DNA of 64,000 nucleotides from Solenopsis invicta (lineage: Eukaryota > Arthropoda > Insecta > Hymenoptera > Formicidae): the NCBI RefSeq assembly GCF_016802725.1, contig NC_052668.1, positions 18,581,001 through 18,645,000 on the forward strand, given 5' to 3'. This document shows, piece after piece, positions 37,816 through 48,819 of this stretch (its first letter is position 1; each line of letters begins with the position of its first letter). Both the position numbers and the translations under genes were made by a program. The notes beneath the pieces are model-generated. The model made no database searches. It was not told where the DNA came from and saw nothing but the letters and a program-made list of their open reading frames with translations.

Positions 37816-39311
37816 GAAATTGTAGAACCTTCTGCGCGCATATAATTTACTCTCGTACTTTAGAAATTTATCGTTTCTAAAATTTTGGTACATCGCTCTC
37901 GGTTACGGTCCTGTCTCTACAGGACGTTACAGAAACAGTAGACCAGTTAGTTGGTTGCTGGCTGGAAGAAATACGGCAACCGCATCCGTCGAAAAACGTT
38001 GTTAATGTCCCCATTCTTTATCCCGCCGGCGAGTAATTTATGGCGGGCTAATTGAAGCGCGCTTGAGTGTTAATGATGCGGATTTTACATCACACGAAAC
38101 ATTATCGACTAGTGAATGGTGGATTTTATCCTCACTTGAGTTGAGGTGATTAATGTGAAGTGTCATTTAAAATACGGTTTGATATTATTGAAAAGCTTTC
38201 AGCTTTGGAGGTAATATTGCAAAATATAATCGCAATCGAGAAAAATATTTGGAAAATTAAGCGCGTTAAAAAAAGACTAATGCTAGCAAAACGTAGGAAT
38301 TAAAAGCTTGATGTATCTTTGGCGAAACTTGCTTATTCTTACTTGGGTGGGTAAAGAGAAAAAGAGTATTCGAGAAAGCTATCTTAAAATTACCGAAAAA
38401 AACCAGACAATCTAAACATAGTGCTGCTTCTACACTGCACGATTTCAGCGCGATTGCCTTTAAGATAAAAGATTCAAAAGCAAGAAGGAAGACAAATGAA
38501 TAATAGATGGGAAATTACTACGAACGGAATTGCGGTAGAGCCTGCCAACTCTCCGTAAGACTTATGGATACATTGGTTTCGATACTAGAATACCGTCAAC
38601 GTACCAGATGTCCGTGCCCAAACGCGAAGTTTCATACTAACTGCGAAAAAGAGAAGTCGAGTAGAAAGCGCAAGACTGATCTCTTCTTTATCCTAAAGAG
38701 AGTTTTCAAAAAACCAAATGATGTTTGCAATTTATATTATACTACATATATCTATTATATATTTCTATACAATCTTACAAGGAATATGTTCTCAACTTTT
38801 AACTTTTGCTTCTTTCTTTTCCGTTATTATATTTTTATCGAATTTTGAACAATTTGTTACATCTCAAGATATAATCAATCGCAATTATCCGAACGCAAAG
38901 TTACCCTAATTTCCTTCATAGAAATTTTTTTAGTACTAACGTAAAGAAAAATATGAGTGACATTCTGGGATATTAGAGTTGTAAACAAAAGATAAAATAA
39001 TCGTTAACCACATATTGGGATTATGATAATAGATGGGGATGGTTTCGACGTCCCATACGTCTTTGTAAAATATATTTGCGCCAGGTATTATATTCTGACT
39101 CGAGCCAATATTGAGCGGAGCTCGTAGAGAATATTCGTCCGCTTGCCACGAGCGATAGACCGGTCCGCTGCTGGAAGCGCAACTATTGCGCGGAGATAAG
39201 TTTCTCGTCACGTCGCGCAGTACGCGGGGTTTTTTCCGCCGCGCAATTTTAGAACTTAATTAAAACGAAATCCAATTGAAATATTTACGCACGCGGGGAA
39301 AGGATACCGCG

Positions 39312-39339
39312 CCACCGCCGCCGCCGCCGCCGCCGTCGT
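39312..39339 (+). repeat. (CCG)n trinucleotide repeat
   Basis: About eight CCG units followed by two TCG units. Confidence 0.9.
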
Positions 39340-39963
39340 CGGGGAAGTGTTTATTACGGGCGTCGGCCGAGTTCTACCGCGCAGAGGAGGCGCGTGTAAG
39401 CCGCGGACGCGGCGGTATTTGCAAAATTAAAAGTACGAACACGTGTACCGCCGCTGGATGAGATTATGCAAACTAAGTTTACATTTAGATGCAAACATAA
39501 GGCTTACGCGCCGGCTAAAATGTAAGCTACGTACATTCGCAGGTGTATATCGTGTCCATTCGGCGCGCGCTCGCTCTACTGGCATCTACATATTACGTAT
39601 ACCATCGCGGACATTACAGTACGTCGTTCGTGATACACGTTGACTTAATCTACCATTAGAATATAAGCGCGGTAAGCGCCGGAAACAACGCTGGCTTCAG
39701 TACTTATAACCGTTAATGAATAAGACATGTTTCTGTCACATTTGACGCGTTGGCGTCTGTTGCTTTGTTCGAGATTAGATACGTAATAAATATTTAACTA
39801 AAATTTCGGCCACCAAGATGTAGAGAAAAGTTGCTAAAGCGTACCTATTCATTATTTTACATTTTTACTTTTTATAAGTATTTAGTAACAAAAATAGAAA
39901 ATAAATAAAAATAGACAAAAGTTTAACAAATTTCATTTTTTTATACAACTGGTAATTAACATG

Positions 39964-40391
39964 TACACGGAAAAGGTAGCAGTTGTATCTAAAGACTGCG
40001 TATGGTAACAAAATTACGTCGTAATATATGGACAGCCAATATTTTATCTGTGATTTTAGTTGAAAGAATTTAGCTACCTGGTACACGAATTTAGCTACAG
40101 AAAACATTTACTGTAGCCAAAATATATTCTGTAGCTAAAAGTTATTCTGGGTAACTACATTAATTAAGTACCAAGTGTGTTACCTACGTTTCACTGACAT
40201 ATCGGTTAGTTCCGATAACTATTTTTATATTGCTGTACGATGTGATTCTCATAGACATGCATGTTTTACTAATGTATTAAGAGCAACAGCAAAACGTTTT
40301 ACTGAAATTTATAAATTTATAGTTACGACAGCAAATACAGCTTTAGCAAATCGTGATCAGCTATAACAGCGAAAATTTTTCTTTTTGTGTA
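39964..40391. mobile_element. possible TIR element with internal TAGCTAC repeats
   Basis: The left end TACACGGAAAAGGTAGCAGT resembles the reverse of the right end (ACACAAAAAGAAAAATTTTC, then GCTGTTATAGCT) with several mismatches. Between 40070 and 40160 there are repeated TTTAGCTAC/GTAGCTAAA motifs. The tip is similar to family 1, but the body differs. Confidence 0.2.
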
Positions 40392-43086
40392 ATAATAGAT
40401 GACTGTAACATCGAGCTACAATTTCGAACTTTTGCATCTAGAACAGCATCAAATGCAAAATACAATAAAAAAAATAGCTCAGGCGTTACGGGTTTGGCAA
40501 CTCTCCCCTATATTTAGCGCAACAAAAAATAGAAACTTGTAATACTTGCTGCGCGATGGAATAAAATGAGGTATTACGAAACAGGAAAACACATTAATAT
40601 GCCACGTTACTGAAAAAAGGGCATTTCTTCTTTAGAGAGCTTTTACGAGAGCACACGTTGTTACGTTTTTCGGTAGAAACTAACTCTACCGGCGCTTTCA
40701 AAGCAAGATAACAATAGCGACAAAAGAATGAATACGCGGCGTTTTATAACTGCGCGGAATATCGAAACCGGTAGCGTGTAGCGTGAATAACGCAAACGAC
40801 GGTAACATTGTAAAACGTCGTTCTATGTGAAACTATTTCGAAGTATTCTCTTTAAGCTGTGCATACCACATACCCCAAAGGACGGTGTATAGTTTCCAGA
40901 TAAAGGGCCATATGTTCGGTACTTGGAGTCGAGTGTATACAAATCCCCGCTCGTGAGCCGCATAAGAATGTAGCTGCTGTCCCGACCGAAAACATCCGGC
41001 CAGTTCTGCATATTTCACCTATTCTCCGTAATACGCCCTGCCCCGCGTGCGTATCTCGCGCGAGCGAAATCGAAATCAATGCGGAAGACAAAACCGATAA
41101 AGTAATTTTAAATTATTATTTGATCGCTTCTAGATAAAAGTGGGACGATGGCGGTACTCGCGAATAGAATCGGAAATTTTTCAATAACGAAACCGACAGC
41201 TTATGAAGAGTATTCGAAGGTAATTTAGCGAAATTAATACGATTAATAGCTGATTATGATTTATGTTTAAATTAATTATTGCAATGGATATTCTATCATT
41301 ATGAATTGAATATTTAATAGCGATTAATTTCTCTCCCCGTCAAAGATCAGTATAAAATAACGTGCAGATCGTGTTACAGAAGTTAAAATATGTGAATACT
41401 TAAACAAAGAATTGTAACAGAAAATTTGGACAGAGCATGTAAATGAATTGCCCACATGAAGAAGGAAGCCTTTAAAAAATGACCTTTCCATCGCTATATG
41501 TAGCCATGAAAAAAATAAATTATCGCATCGCGCAACAGTCGCTGTTGAAAAAAGACCCGTGCGACATAAAAATACAATAAAATCCACGATTTTCGTGTCC
41601 GGTGGATGTTCACGACGTGGAACAATTATTTTAATCTCTTCTTCAAACGCAAGATAATTAAATACTTTTCTCATATTTTTTTCTTGCGCGAAAGTTACAC
41701 CAATTTCAGTATCAGAGTTGAAAAATATAGATTGTTATTTTCTTACATTCGAAAATTAATAAATTCTGTAAAATTTACGTGGCGCGAGGGTACCTTTGTG
41801 GTTCCTTGATTTTTATAAAAATCGGTCATCCTATTCTAAAGTCGAACCGAGACGTATTTGTCGAGAAAGCTTCTTCGATGTTTCAGCCACACAGACGGCA
41901 TCGCCGAATTAATCCGCGGAAGGTTAACAGCCAACAGCTAAAGTCAGCATCAGCTGCCGTTCCGCTGCAAAGTTTGCTTATGTTGGGCCGTTTGTTCCAT
42001 CCTCGGAATAACTTTGCCATAAACATTTCGAAAGATGACGAGGTGGAGGATTGGCTGATACGCACCGTCATAAAGCTTCCGATGTATAGTGAAATCCATT
42101 TAAATGAAAGCATCTAAATCTGTACGGATCTGTTGATCAGAACTCCTTGTAAGGATCTATGCCTCTGCGCGGCATTCAGCTCGGAATGGCACGCAAGTTC
42201 AATAATTATCATATAATTTAAACAAATTTTTATGTTTGACTCGTTAACATGTAAATTTAGTTACAAATTGATAGCTAGAAAGTACTGGTGCGCAATTGTG
42301 CGATTAATAACATTTTAAAATGCAAATAATTATAATTGATTGCGAATTCTAAAATCCCTTTCTGTCTGAGATTCCTTTTAATTGATGGCCTTCGGTGGAC
42401 TACTGCAATAATATTAAAAGCATCATCGTCATCATATTCTAACAGTTTCATTAATCTTTCAAAAGACTAATTCATTCTTTTAATTAGTTTCTTTAGAAAT
42501 ATCTTTTTTATATCGTAAATAAAAATGTAATTATTTTGCATTTTTTCATCTATCTAAATTTACAATAGGAATTTAATATAAAATATGAAAATATTTGAAA
42601 TAAAATTCTTTTTGTAAGAATTATTTCAAAATTATATGCATAAATAAAGTTTTAAGCTTATTATATTATCGGAAATAAGAGCTACGTAAGACTCACTGTG
42701 TATGATCGAATCACGATCAATATCAACATTTTTGTGCCTGACTATAAGTATCGAGAAGTAATCAATCATTCTTCGCGTTTGTCGAAATCCAAACGAAAAC
42801 TTTCGTGCTTTAATAGAGAAAAAGATTATACGTCACAGTTGTTCGGAAAAAAATATCGTATATTTTTAGTTTTTTATTTTGTTATTTAACATCAAATTTA
42901 TATTTTTTAATCTTTAATAACACAATAACAATTTTTATACGAGGATAAATAAATATTGTAAAATTAATTCCTTTTTTTCTCCGTAGCTATCTATAATAAT
43001 TTGAGAAATAGAGGAAAGGACGTTGCAACATTGAAATATGGCACGTGAAATATCATATTAATGCAATTTCTACGTCAGAGAAATCT

Positions 43087-43128
43087 GCCGCATATATCCT
43101 GCTTCTTATAGGAGAAGTGCGGCAGTGA
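43087..43128 (+). other. short GC-stemmed hairpin
   Basis: CTGCCGCA and TGCGGCAG are perfect inverses, with a CTTC/GAAG inner stem. The length (about 42 bases) is short for a microRNA precursor. Confidence 0.3.
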
Positions 43129-43249
43129 AAACTCGCGAATATTATTTCACATCATTTCATGTCTTTACATCCCTCACAGAATTTTTATATTTTTTAAAAA
43201 TGTATGCTGAAATTTTTACACTTGTAATCATACGGAATTGTATAATATA

Positions 43250-43455
43250 TACACGAAAAGAATTTCACATCAGCATCTAAAAATAATTTTATGTTGGACG
43301 TATCAAAATAATTATGTACAACGCTCAAGCATGATGATATTGCTGCAAAATGTTTTCATTCTAGCAACCAGCTCAAACGTGCGATATAATTATTTTAATG
43401 GTCTGACATAATTATTTCAGATCTATGCTTCAACAAAATTATTATTTCCGTGTAA
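43250..43455. mobile_element. MITE-like palindromic element, family 1 copy B
   Basis: The ends are TACACGAAAAGAATTTCACA and, reversed, TACACGGAAATAATAATTTT. The centre (ACAACGCTCAAG) matches copy A (GGACGCTCAAGG), and the right arm carries TCAGATCT as in copies A and C. It is noncoding. Confidence 0.55.
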
Positions 43456-44824
43456 AAAGTTTGAAGAAAGTTTTAGAAAGAAAGAGAAAAATGAAGATTA
43501 TAACATCTTTTCCTTTCTTCAGAAATGAATTAATTTTAAATAATTATACTTATATAGTGGCACTTACGATTTAGTTGCACATATCGTTTCTATTGATGCA
43601 GATAAGTATATATAAAGCATCAAATAGCATTTGAATTCAGGCAAACTAACATCGAAATTGTACAGCGAATCGATCATGTCTCGCTGCATATGGACAAACA
43701 CATTTCTCGCGGATCCATTAAACTGCCATGGTGTCTAAATATTGCCGAAAGTCAAACGGTGACCCTCCCGGATTAATCCATAAGGCATACAGCGTCGGCC
43801 GGGGCGGTGTGTGTTGCGATGTAACCTTTTAGCTTCGAAAATCTTAGCTGGCTGCGCCCACGTATAGCTTGGCTTCCCCTCGTAGCGTCTCGCTTTACAC
43901 GCTCCGCCGGAAGTGCAATGGGTTTCTACCGCACGAACGGCTCCCGCAAATATTTGGACCAGACGCGCTCTCGGAAACCGGCTACTCGATCGATTTCGCG
44001 ACGTCGAGGCATGACCGGAGCGTATTGTAATATCTTATCCCGTCCCTTCCTGTTAAAAACATATGCGCTGCGAACGTTCCCTTTATTATAAAAGCAAAAA
44101 TTAATCGTCCTTTTAGACTCAAACGCTTTTAAAAAATTCTCGTGGTATAAGAGTATTATTAAAAAAAATGGTTCAAACTTTGCGATTTTTCTGAATATTT
44201 ACAATATTTGGACACGCACACACATTTTAGGAAATAGAGTAACTATACAAGAATGCAACAATACTCTAATATCACGAGAGTTTCCCAAAAATATTCGGCT
44301 AGAAAAAAAACTTGAACACAACTAGAAGGTATTAATACAAGATAAGATAAATGATAACGCGGAGTAATTGATGGAGTTTCTTCCATAATTTATATAACAC
44401 ACTTGCATTGGGCTATTGGAATGTTTATTCAATAGAAAAGATAACTTTTTGATCGAGTTAAATTGTTATCGCATAACGTGATAAGTGTCAACACTTTCAA
44501 AGTTATGATAAGAAATTTCACGTCACTGCAGGATTGTTCAAATACCTCGCAGCCATGCGGTCTTGAATATCCCGGAAAGTTGCGAAGATCTTGAAAATAC
44601 TAAAAGTTCCGAAGATCTCGGAAGATTTAAAAGCTTGGAAGTTGTTGTAGATCTTAAAGGCTTACCACATTTCCAACGATTGGAACATTCCAAGAGCCTC
44701 AGAGCGTTCAGATAACCTTGAAGATCCGATGAAATGCAACGATACTATGTGCATGCCTTTCGATTTGAATAAATTCCATGCAGCAAAGCGTAACATAATA
44801 CATTTTTACGTTATTCAGAACACC

Positions 44825-45028
44825 ACACACAGTCGTATGGAACGAACTAAAATATCTAAAAGTTTAGCTAGATGCAAATCTGAAAATAATTTTGTTGGTT
44901 TGTTGAAATAATTATATAGGTCGCTCAGACTAGAATGCTATAGTTATTTCACAAAATTATTTTCAGATCTGTATTCATAGCTAAATATTTAGATACTTGG
45001 ATCGATAAGCCGTTCTTTTTGCGCGTGC
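44825..45028. mobile_element. MITE-like palindromic element, family 1 copy C
   Basis: The arms share TATCTAAAAGTTTAGCTAG on the left and, reversed, TATCTAAATATTTAGCTA on the right, then TCTGAAAATAATTTTG. The centre holds TAGGTCGCTCAGACTAGAATG, comparable with copy A. The outer tips are diverged. Confidence 0.55.
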
Positions 45029-47269
45029 GGTGACTTCTCACTTAATCAAATTTTTTTTCTTTTATTTTTTTATTTTTTTATATTAGCCGTTTCTTCTTTT
45101 CTTCTCATTTTATTGTTCTTACGCCCATATATATTAATAACGGCAACGCGATCAAGGAGGCCTTTGTAAATAACGGTAGTAACGGTGATGCAACACCGAG
45201 AGAAGAAATAGAACAGCGAAGCGCGGAACGCACTGTAACTCGGTCGCAAACTTTGTCGTGAACGAAGCGAGCAGAAACACGCTACCTTACTGTTCCACGA
45301 TTTGCATACGAAAGTATCGAGCAGTACAAATTACCGGGCCGGCTTAGCGGAGCTTCACTTACGAGGAAGACGACCGACCACAAGCCAGCGGCGACGCGCA
45401 GTGGGATAAATTCAGTCGGTTTTCTCCGTCGCGTCCGTCGTGTCCGGGACAAAGGAAAAAATGGACGTCTTACTCCCAGGACAGCGAGGCTGATTGCTCC
45501 ACTCGGGCATTTTGAGGCCGAGTACTGCGCCGGGGATAAATTGCGGAACTTCCATCCTCTAACGTCGCGCCGGCCGTTGACTCTCCGGGGGTGCTTCAGA
45601 GCATCCTGCCTCGATCTCTCCCTTGTTTCTCCTTTCCTCTCTTCCTCCACCCCTCTGAACTTGCATATGTACGATGCATCGCGATGCTAAGCGCAAAACA
45701 CATCGCGGATCGCGTTCTTCGCGATTATGGCCGCAATGGGAAGAGGAACTTTCGTAGGCAGAGAGACGCGCAGCAGAGAGAGAGTACAGCGCGTAGAAAT
45801 ACGTAGATGGTAACTAGCCGTGACTCCTTTTGAGAACTGGGTCGTGCCCGTGGAGGAAAACGAGCGTGTCGAATCGTGGGGAACGCGAGGTTCTCTAGGC
45901 GCCGTTGATCCCGACGCTGATTCTCCTCGTGTAGCTACCTCGTAATACGCTTCTGTATTCCGTGGGCGATACTGCACTTATTGCGCTCTCCAACTTTGAA
46001 CGAGCGTCTTAAAAAAGAATGCGCTTGAAACTCGTATTGATTTATAATTATCTGGTGGCGCGATTTAATCAGAATTTCGAATATCTCGAGCGAAATATCC
46101 AAATATAAATGAGCATTTCTTTCCTCTGAATTATTGACGCGCGCGCTTCAGTTAAGAAATATACCGTCTATTTCTGATATCGAGGGGCGAGTAATAATGT
46201 CAAAATAACGAGAGAAAAGTATTGACGTTATCTGATATATTGAGATATCGGTGACCCCGTGTCACCATTTCTCCGATCGATTTTATTCGACATTCATAGG
46301 AATCGTCTGAATCGAGCTCGATCGATTCGACGTCGCAACCGCGCCAGCTGCGTATAATTGCTTCTGCCGAGTATCGAGGGATTGGAGACGTCCGTCGGAT
46401 AAAGGTTTCTTTTTATTCATCGTTACGTTTCCTTTGTTTTCTGTAGTCTCTCTCTGAGGAAGAATATGTATGGCTGGCATTCTCCGGTTGCGCTACGAAA
46501 ACGATTCCGCGTTCATAAAGAATGTCGAGGATATCTTTGGAGAGTTTGCGAAGTTTATTTTCTACTGCTAGCATAGTTTTACGTTGGATCCGAAATAATC
46601 AAAGATTCTCCAAGAAAAAGAATTGCAAAGATTGTCTTGTAGTTTAATCAATTGTGGCTATTTCTAGCAATTTTTATATTACTTTTGACGAATTATTTAA
46701 CATTTGTTTTTTTTTCTTTTTGTTAAAACTAGATTATTATATTGTGTACAATATAATATTATTTTATTACCGTGCTATCGCATGATTTTATTATATCTTT
46801 TAATGTTTTGCATTAAATTATTACATTTTTCTGGTATATTCCACATTTTCATAAAAAGAAATGTTTGCTCGAATAATTTTTGTATATTTTACAAAAAAAA
46901 AATATAGTAAAAAGCAAACTCTGTTGCTCCAGTTAGCGTCATTTGCATTTAACAACTCTTGATAAGTATTCACGTCAACAAAAGACTGCATTCTCGCAAA
47001 CTGTATCTGTGCACCAAATCCATTTTCGTCATATATCTTACGCTGTAAAAAGGACTCGACACAACGTTGCGCTATGTATTACCTGTATTTCACTGCTACG
47101 AACATACACACACATACACACACGTATAACAATGTGTGTATGTACTATGGCTGCATGCACATACACTATTGTTACACTGTGACATCCGCGGGATGCCTAT
47201 CACTTCCATCGTCACGTCACGATGTAACCACGTAGCGAAAACAAATGCGTTTGCCAGAATCTCGTTGTG

Positions 47270-47365
47270 TCTCTTCCTCCGTCTCTCTTCTTTCCCAACT
47301 TCTCAAACCACGATCTTCTCGTTCTTTCCATTCTATTCTCTCTCCTTCTCTCTCTTTCTCTCTCG
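47270..47365 (+). repeat. imperfect CT-rich pyrimidine tract
   Basis: CT- and TTC-rich stretch, ending in TCTCTCGCACATCCAG, which looks like an acceptor but leads into no open frame. Confidence 0.75.
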
Positions 47366-47969
47366 CACATCCAGTGACGGATAAAAGCTTCTTGAAGCCC
47401 TGATATATTTTTACTTTGCAAAAAAATTAATAAATCAAATTTATAATCAAATTTGTTTATGAAAGGACAAATTTTAAACTTCTAAATAAATTGAAATATT
47501 TTTTCCTAAAATATAATGTGCAGTAATTCTTTAATGATTAAATCGGAAAAATGCTTCTGAAATTTTATTCTCGAGGAATTTATAATTTGAAAAGTATATA
47601 ATAAAAAAATTAGTGTACGATTGATTTTGTTTTAGAATTGCTTTATATTAAAAAGAAATGGTGTATTTCTGCGATATTTACATAATATCTGCATTTGAAA
47701 CAATATATTGTGAAGCTTCTTTACATTGTAAGATCCTAGATTGCGTTATCCGCCACTGGTTTCATCCCTTCATCGAGCGAGTTAGCTCTCGCCGGCATCG
47801 CGTAGAAGCGTGCCGCGCCGTCAAAATGCAAATTCCGTCCACGCGGCTCGTTGAATTATTATTTTAAGCCCCGTAACGGCCATTCGCTACGGGAAAATCT
47901 CATGAAAATTAATTTATTTTAATGCACTTGGTCCACGTCGCGACTGTTACGGAGAAAGTCGGATAGCGA

Positions 47970-48090
47970 GCGGCGAGCGAGCGAACGAGAAAGAGAGAGA
48001 GAAAGAGAAAGAGAATGAACGAAAGAGAGAAATGGGGATGGTAGATGAAGGAGAAAGGAGACAAGCGAGGCGGAAGGAGAAAAGGGGGTG
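47970..48090 (+). repeat. GA-rich polypurine tract
   Basis: GAGCGAGCGAACGAG followed by long GAAAGAGA runs. It precedes the candidate exon at 48301. Confidence 0.75.
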
Positions 48091-48300
48091 GAAGAAGGGC
48101 CGATACGTCGGCAAGGGCGCAGACACCAAATTAACGTTCGACTCATGCTTCTTTCAGCACACTCCGCCGCGGAATTGAGAATTCTGGATTCTGGAGCTGG
48201 TCTCGGCTTAGACGAGAAGGATTTCCGAGATTTCTCTGTACATCCCCCGTCAGCCATCCTCGCCAACCGGCGTCCCCCTCAGCCCCCTCCCGCTTCCGTT

Positions 48301-48339
48301 ATGAAGACGTTCGCGCATCGTCACTTCACCGGCTTCCTG
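48301..48339 (+). CDS. candidate short first coding exon
   Basis: The ATG at 48301 opens 13 codons (MKTFAHRHFTGFL) and ends in phase 0 at CTG|GTAAGA (GT at 48340). The upstream sequence is C-rich with two CCCTCAG or CCGTCAG acceptor-like sites (ending near 48253 and 48282), so it could be a first or second exon. The frame is also open upstream from 48088, so the true start is uncertain. The peptide is basic and hydrophobic, compatible with a targeting peptide but too short to classify. Confidence 0.14.
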
Positions 48340-48553
48340 GTAAGATTTTTCAACGAATCTTAAAACTCTGCTTCTAGCGAAATCTATTCTTTGCATTACC
48401 GTTTAACAGCCAATATTTGTCCTTCCTTCGTTATTCTTTTTTCGCGCGAATACGGTGAACAAAACCGATTTTGTTTTATTTGCAAATAAAACGCCTCTAG
48501 GATACAGCCTATTCCTGTGCATTATTATTACGTCACTCTCGCGCGAAATTCCG

Positions 48554-48763
48554 CTAACTCTCATCAAGAGAGTGAAATGTATTTAATAATATAATTTGCG
48601 TAATATTGCAACACATACACACACATTCAAATAACTTTTTATTGGATGCGAAAGAAAAAAACAGTTGACTGACAGTCGGCGAATTTGAATGCCACAATAA
48701 TGGTGCCAATTCAACACTAATTGAAACACTTGCAATCAATAAATACAAATACAATGACGACAT
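48554..48763 (-). CDS. possible small secreted protein or N-terminal exon
   Basis: This minus-strand frame of 69 codons starts with A at -3 of the ATG. The first 18 or so residues (MSSLYLYLLIASVSISV) resemble a signal peptide. They are followed by ELAPLLWHSNSPTVS and later a cysteine cluster (ECVCMCC near residues 46-52). A CT microsatellite ending in TAG (minus-strand reading, 48815 to 48785) could act as a splice acceptor just upstream, leaving a 21-base leader. A GTATGT inside the frame could be a donor, in which case only the first 49 or so residues are coding. No family is recognised with confidence. A leader followed by PLLW is loosely reminiscent of V-ATPase accessory subunit S1, but that is a guess. 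A chance frame is at least as likely. Confidence 0.2.
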   Translation of the reverse strand: MSSLYLYLLIASVSISVELAPLLWHSNSPTVSQLFFSFASNKKLFECVCMCCNITQIILLNTFHSLDES

Positions 48764-48786
48764 CGTGTGGACCGAAAAAGCGAACT

Positions 48787-48815
<29 letters not shown>
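48787..48815 (+). repeat. (GA)n microsatellite
   Basis: About 14 units. On the minus strand it forms the pyrimidine tract before the candidate frame at 48554-48763. Confidence 0.92.

Positions 48816-48819
<4 letters not shown>

Larger units (their letters stand above)
37816..43249. other. no gene seen
   Basis: Mixed sequence. The frames at 38507-38848 (113 codons) and 41779-42117 (112 codons) are open but carry no recognised motif and lack convincing splice sites. A CpG-rich block at 39120-39700 contains the CCG repeat. Confidence 0.5.
43456..48300. other. no gene seen
   Basis: Includes family 1 copy C, a degenerate GAAGATCT-rich stretch (44580-44720), a CpG-rich block (45190-45980) with frames on both strands, and AT-rich DNA (46540-46930, 47400-47660). 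Confidence 0.5.

Noticed and set aside
41779..42117. 112-codon plus-strand frame with a fairly protein-like composition
   Set aside because: No recognised motif, no clear splice sites, and an antisense frame is open over the same bases.
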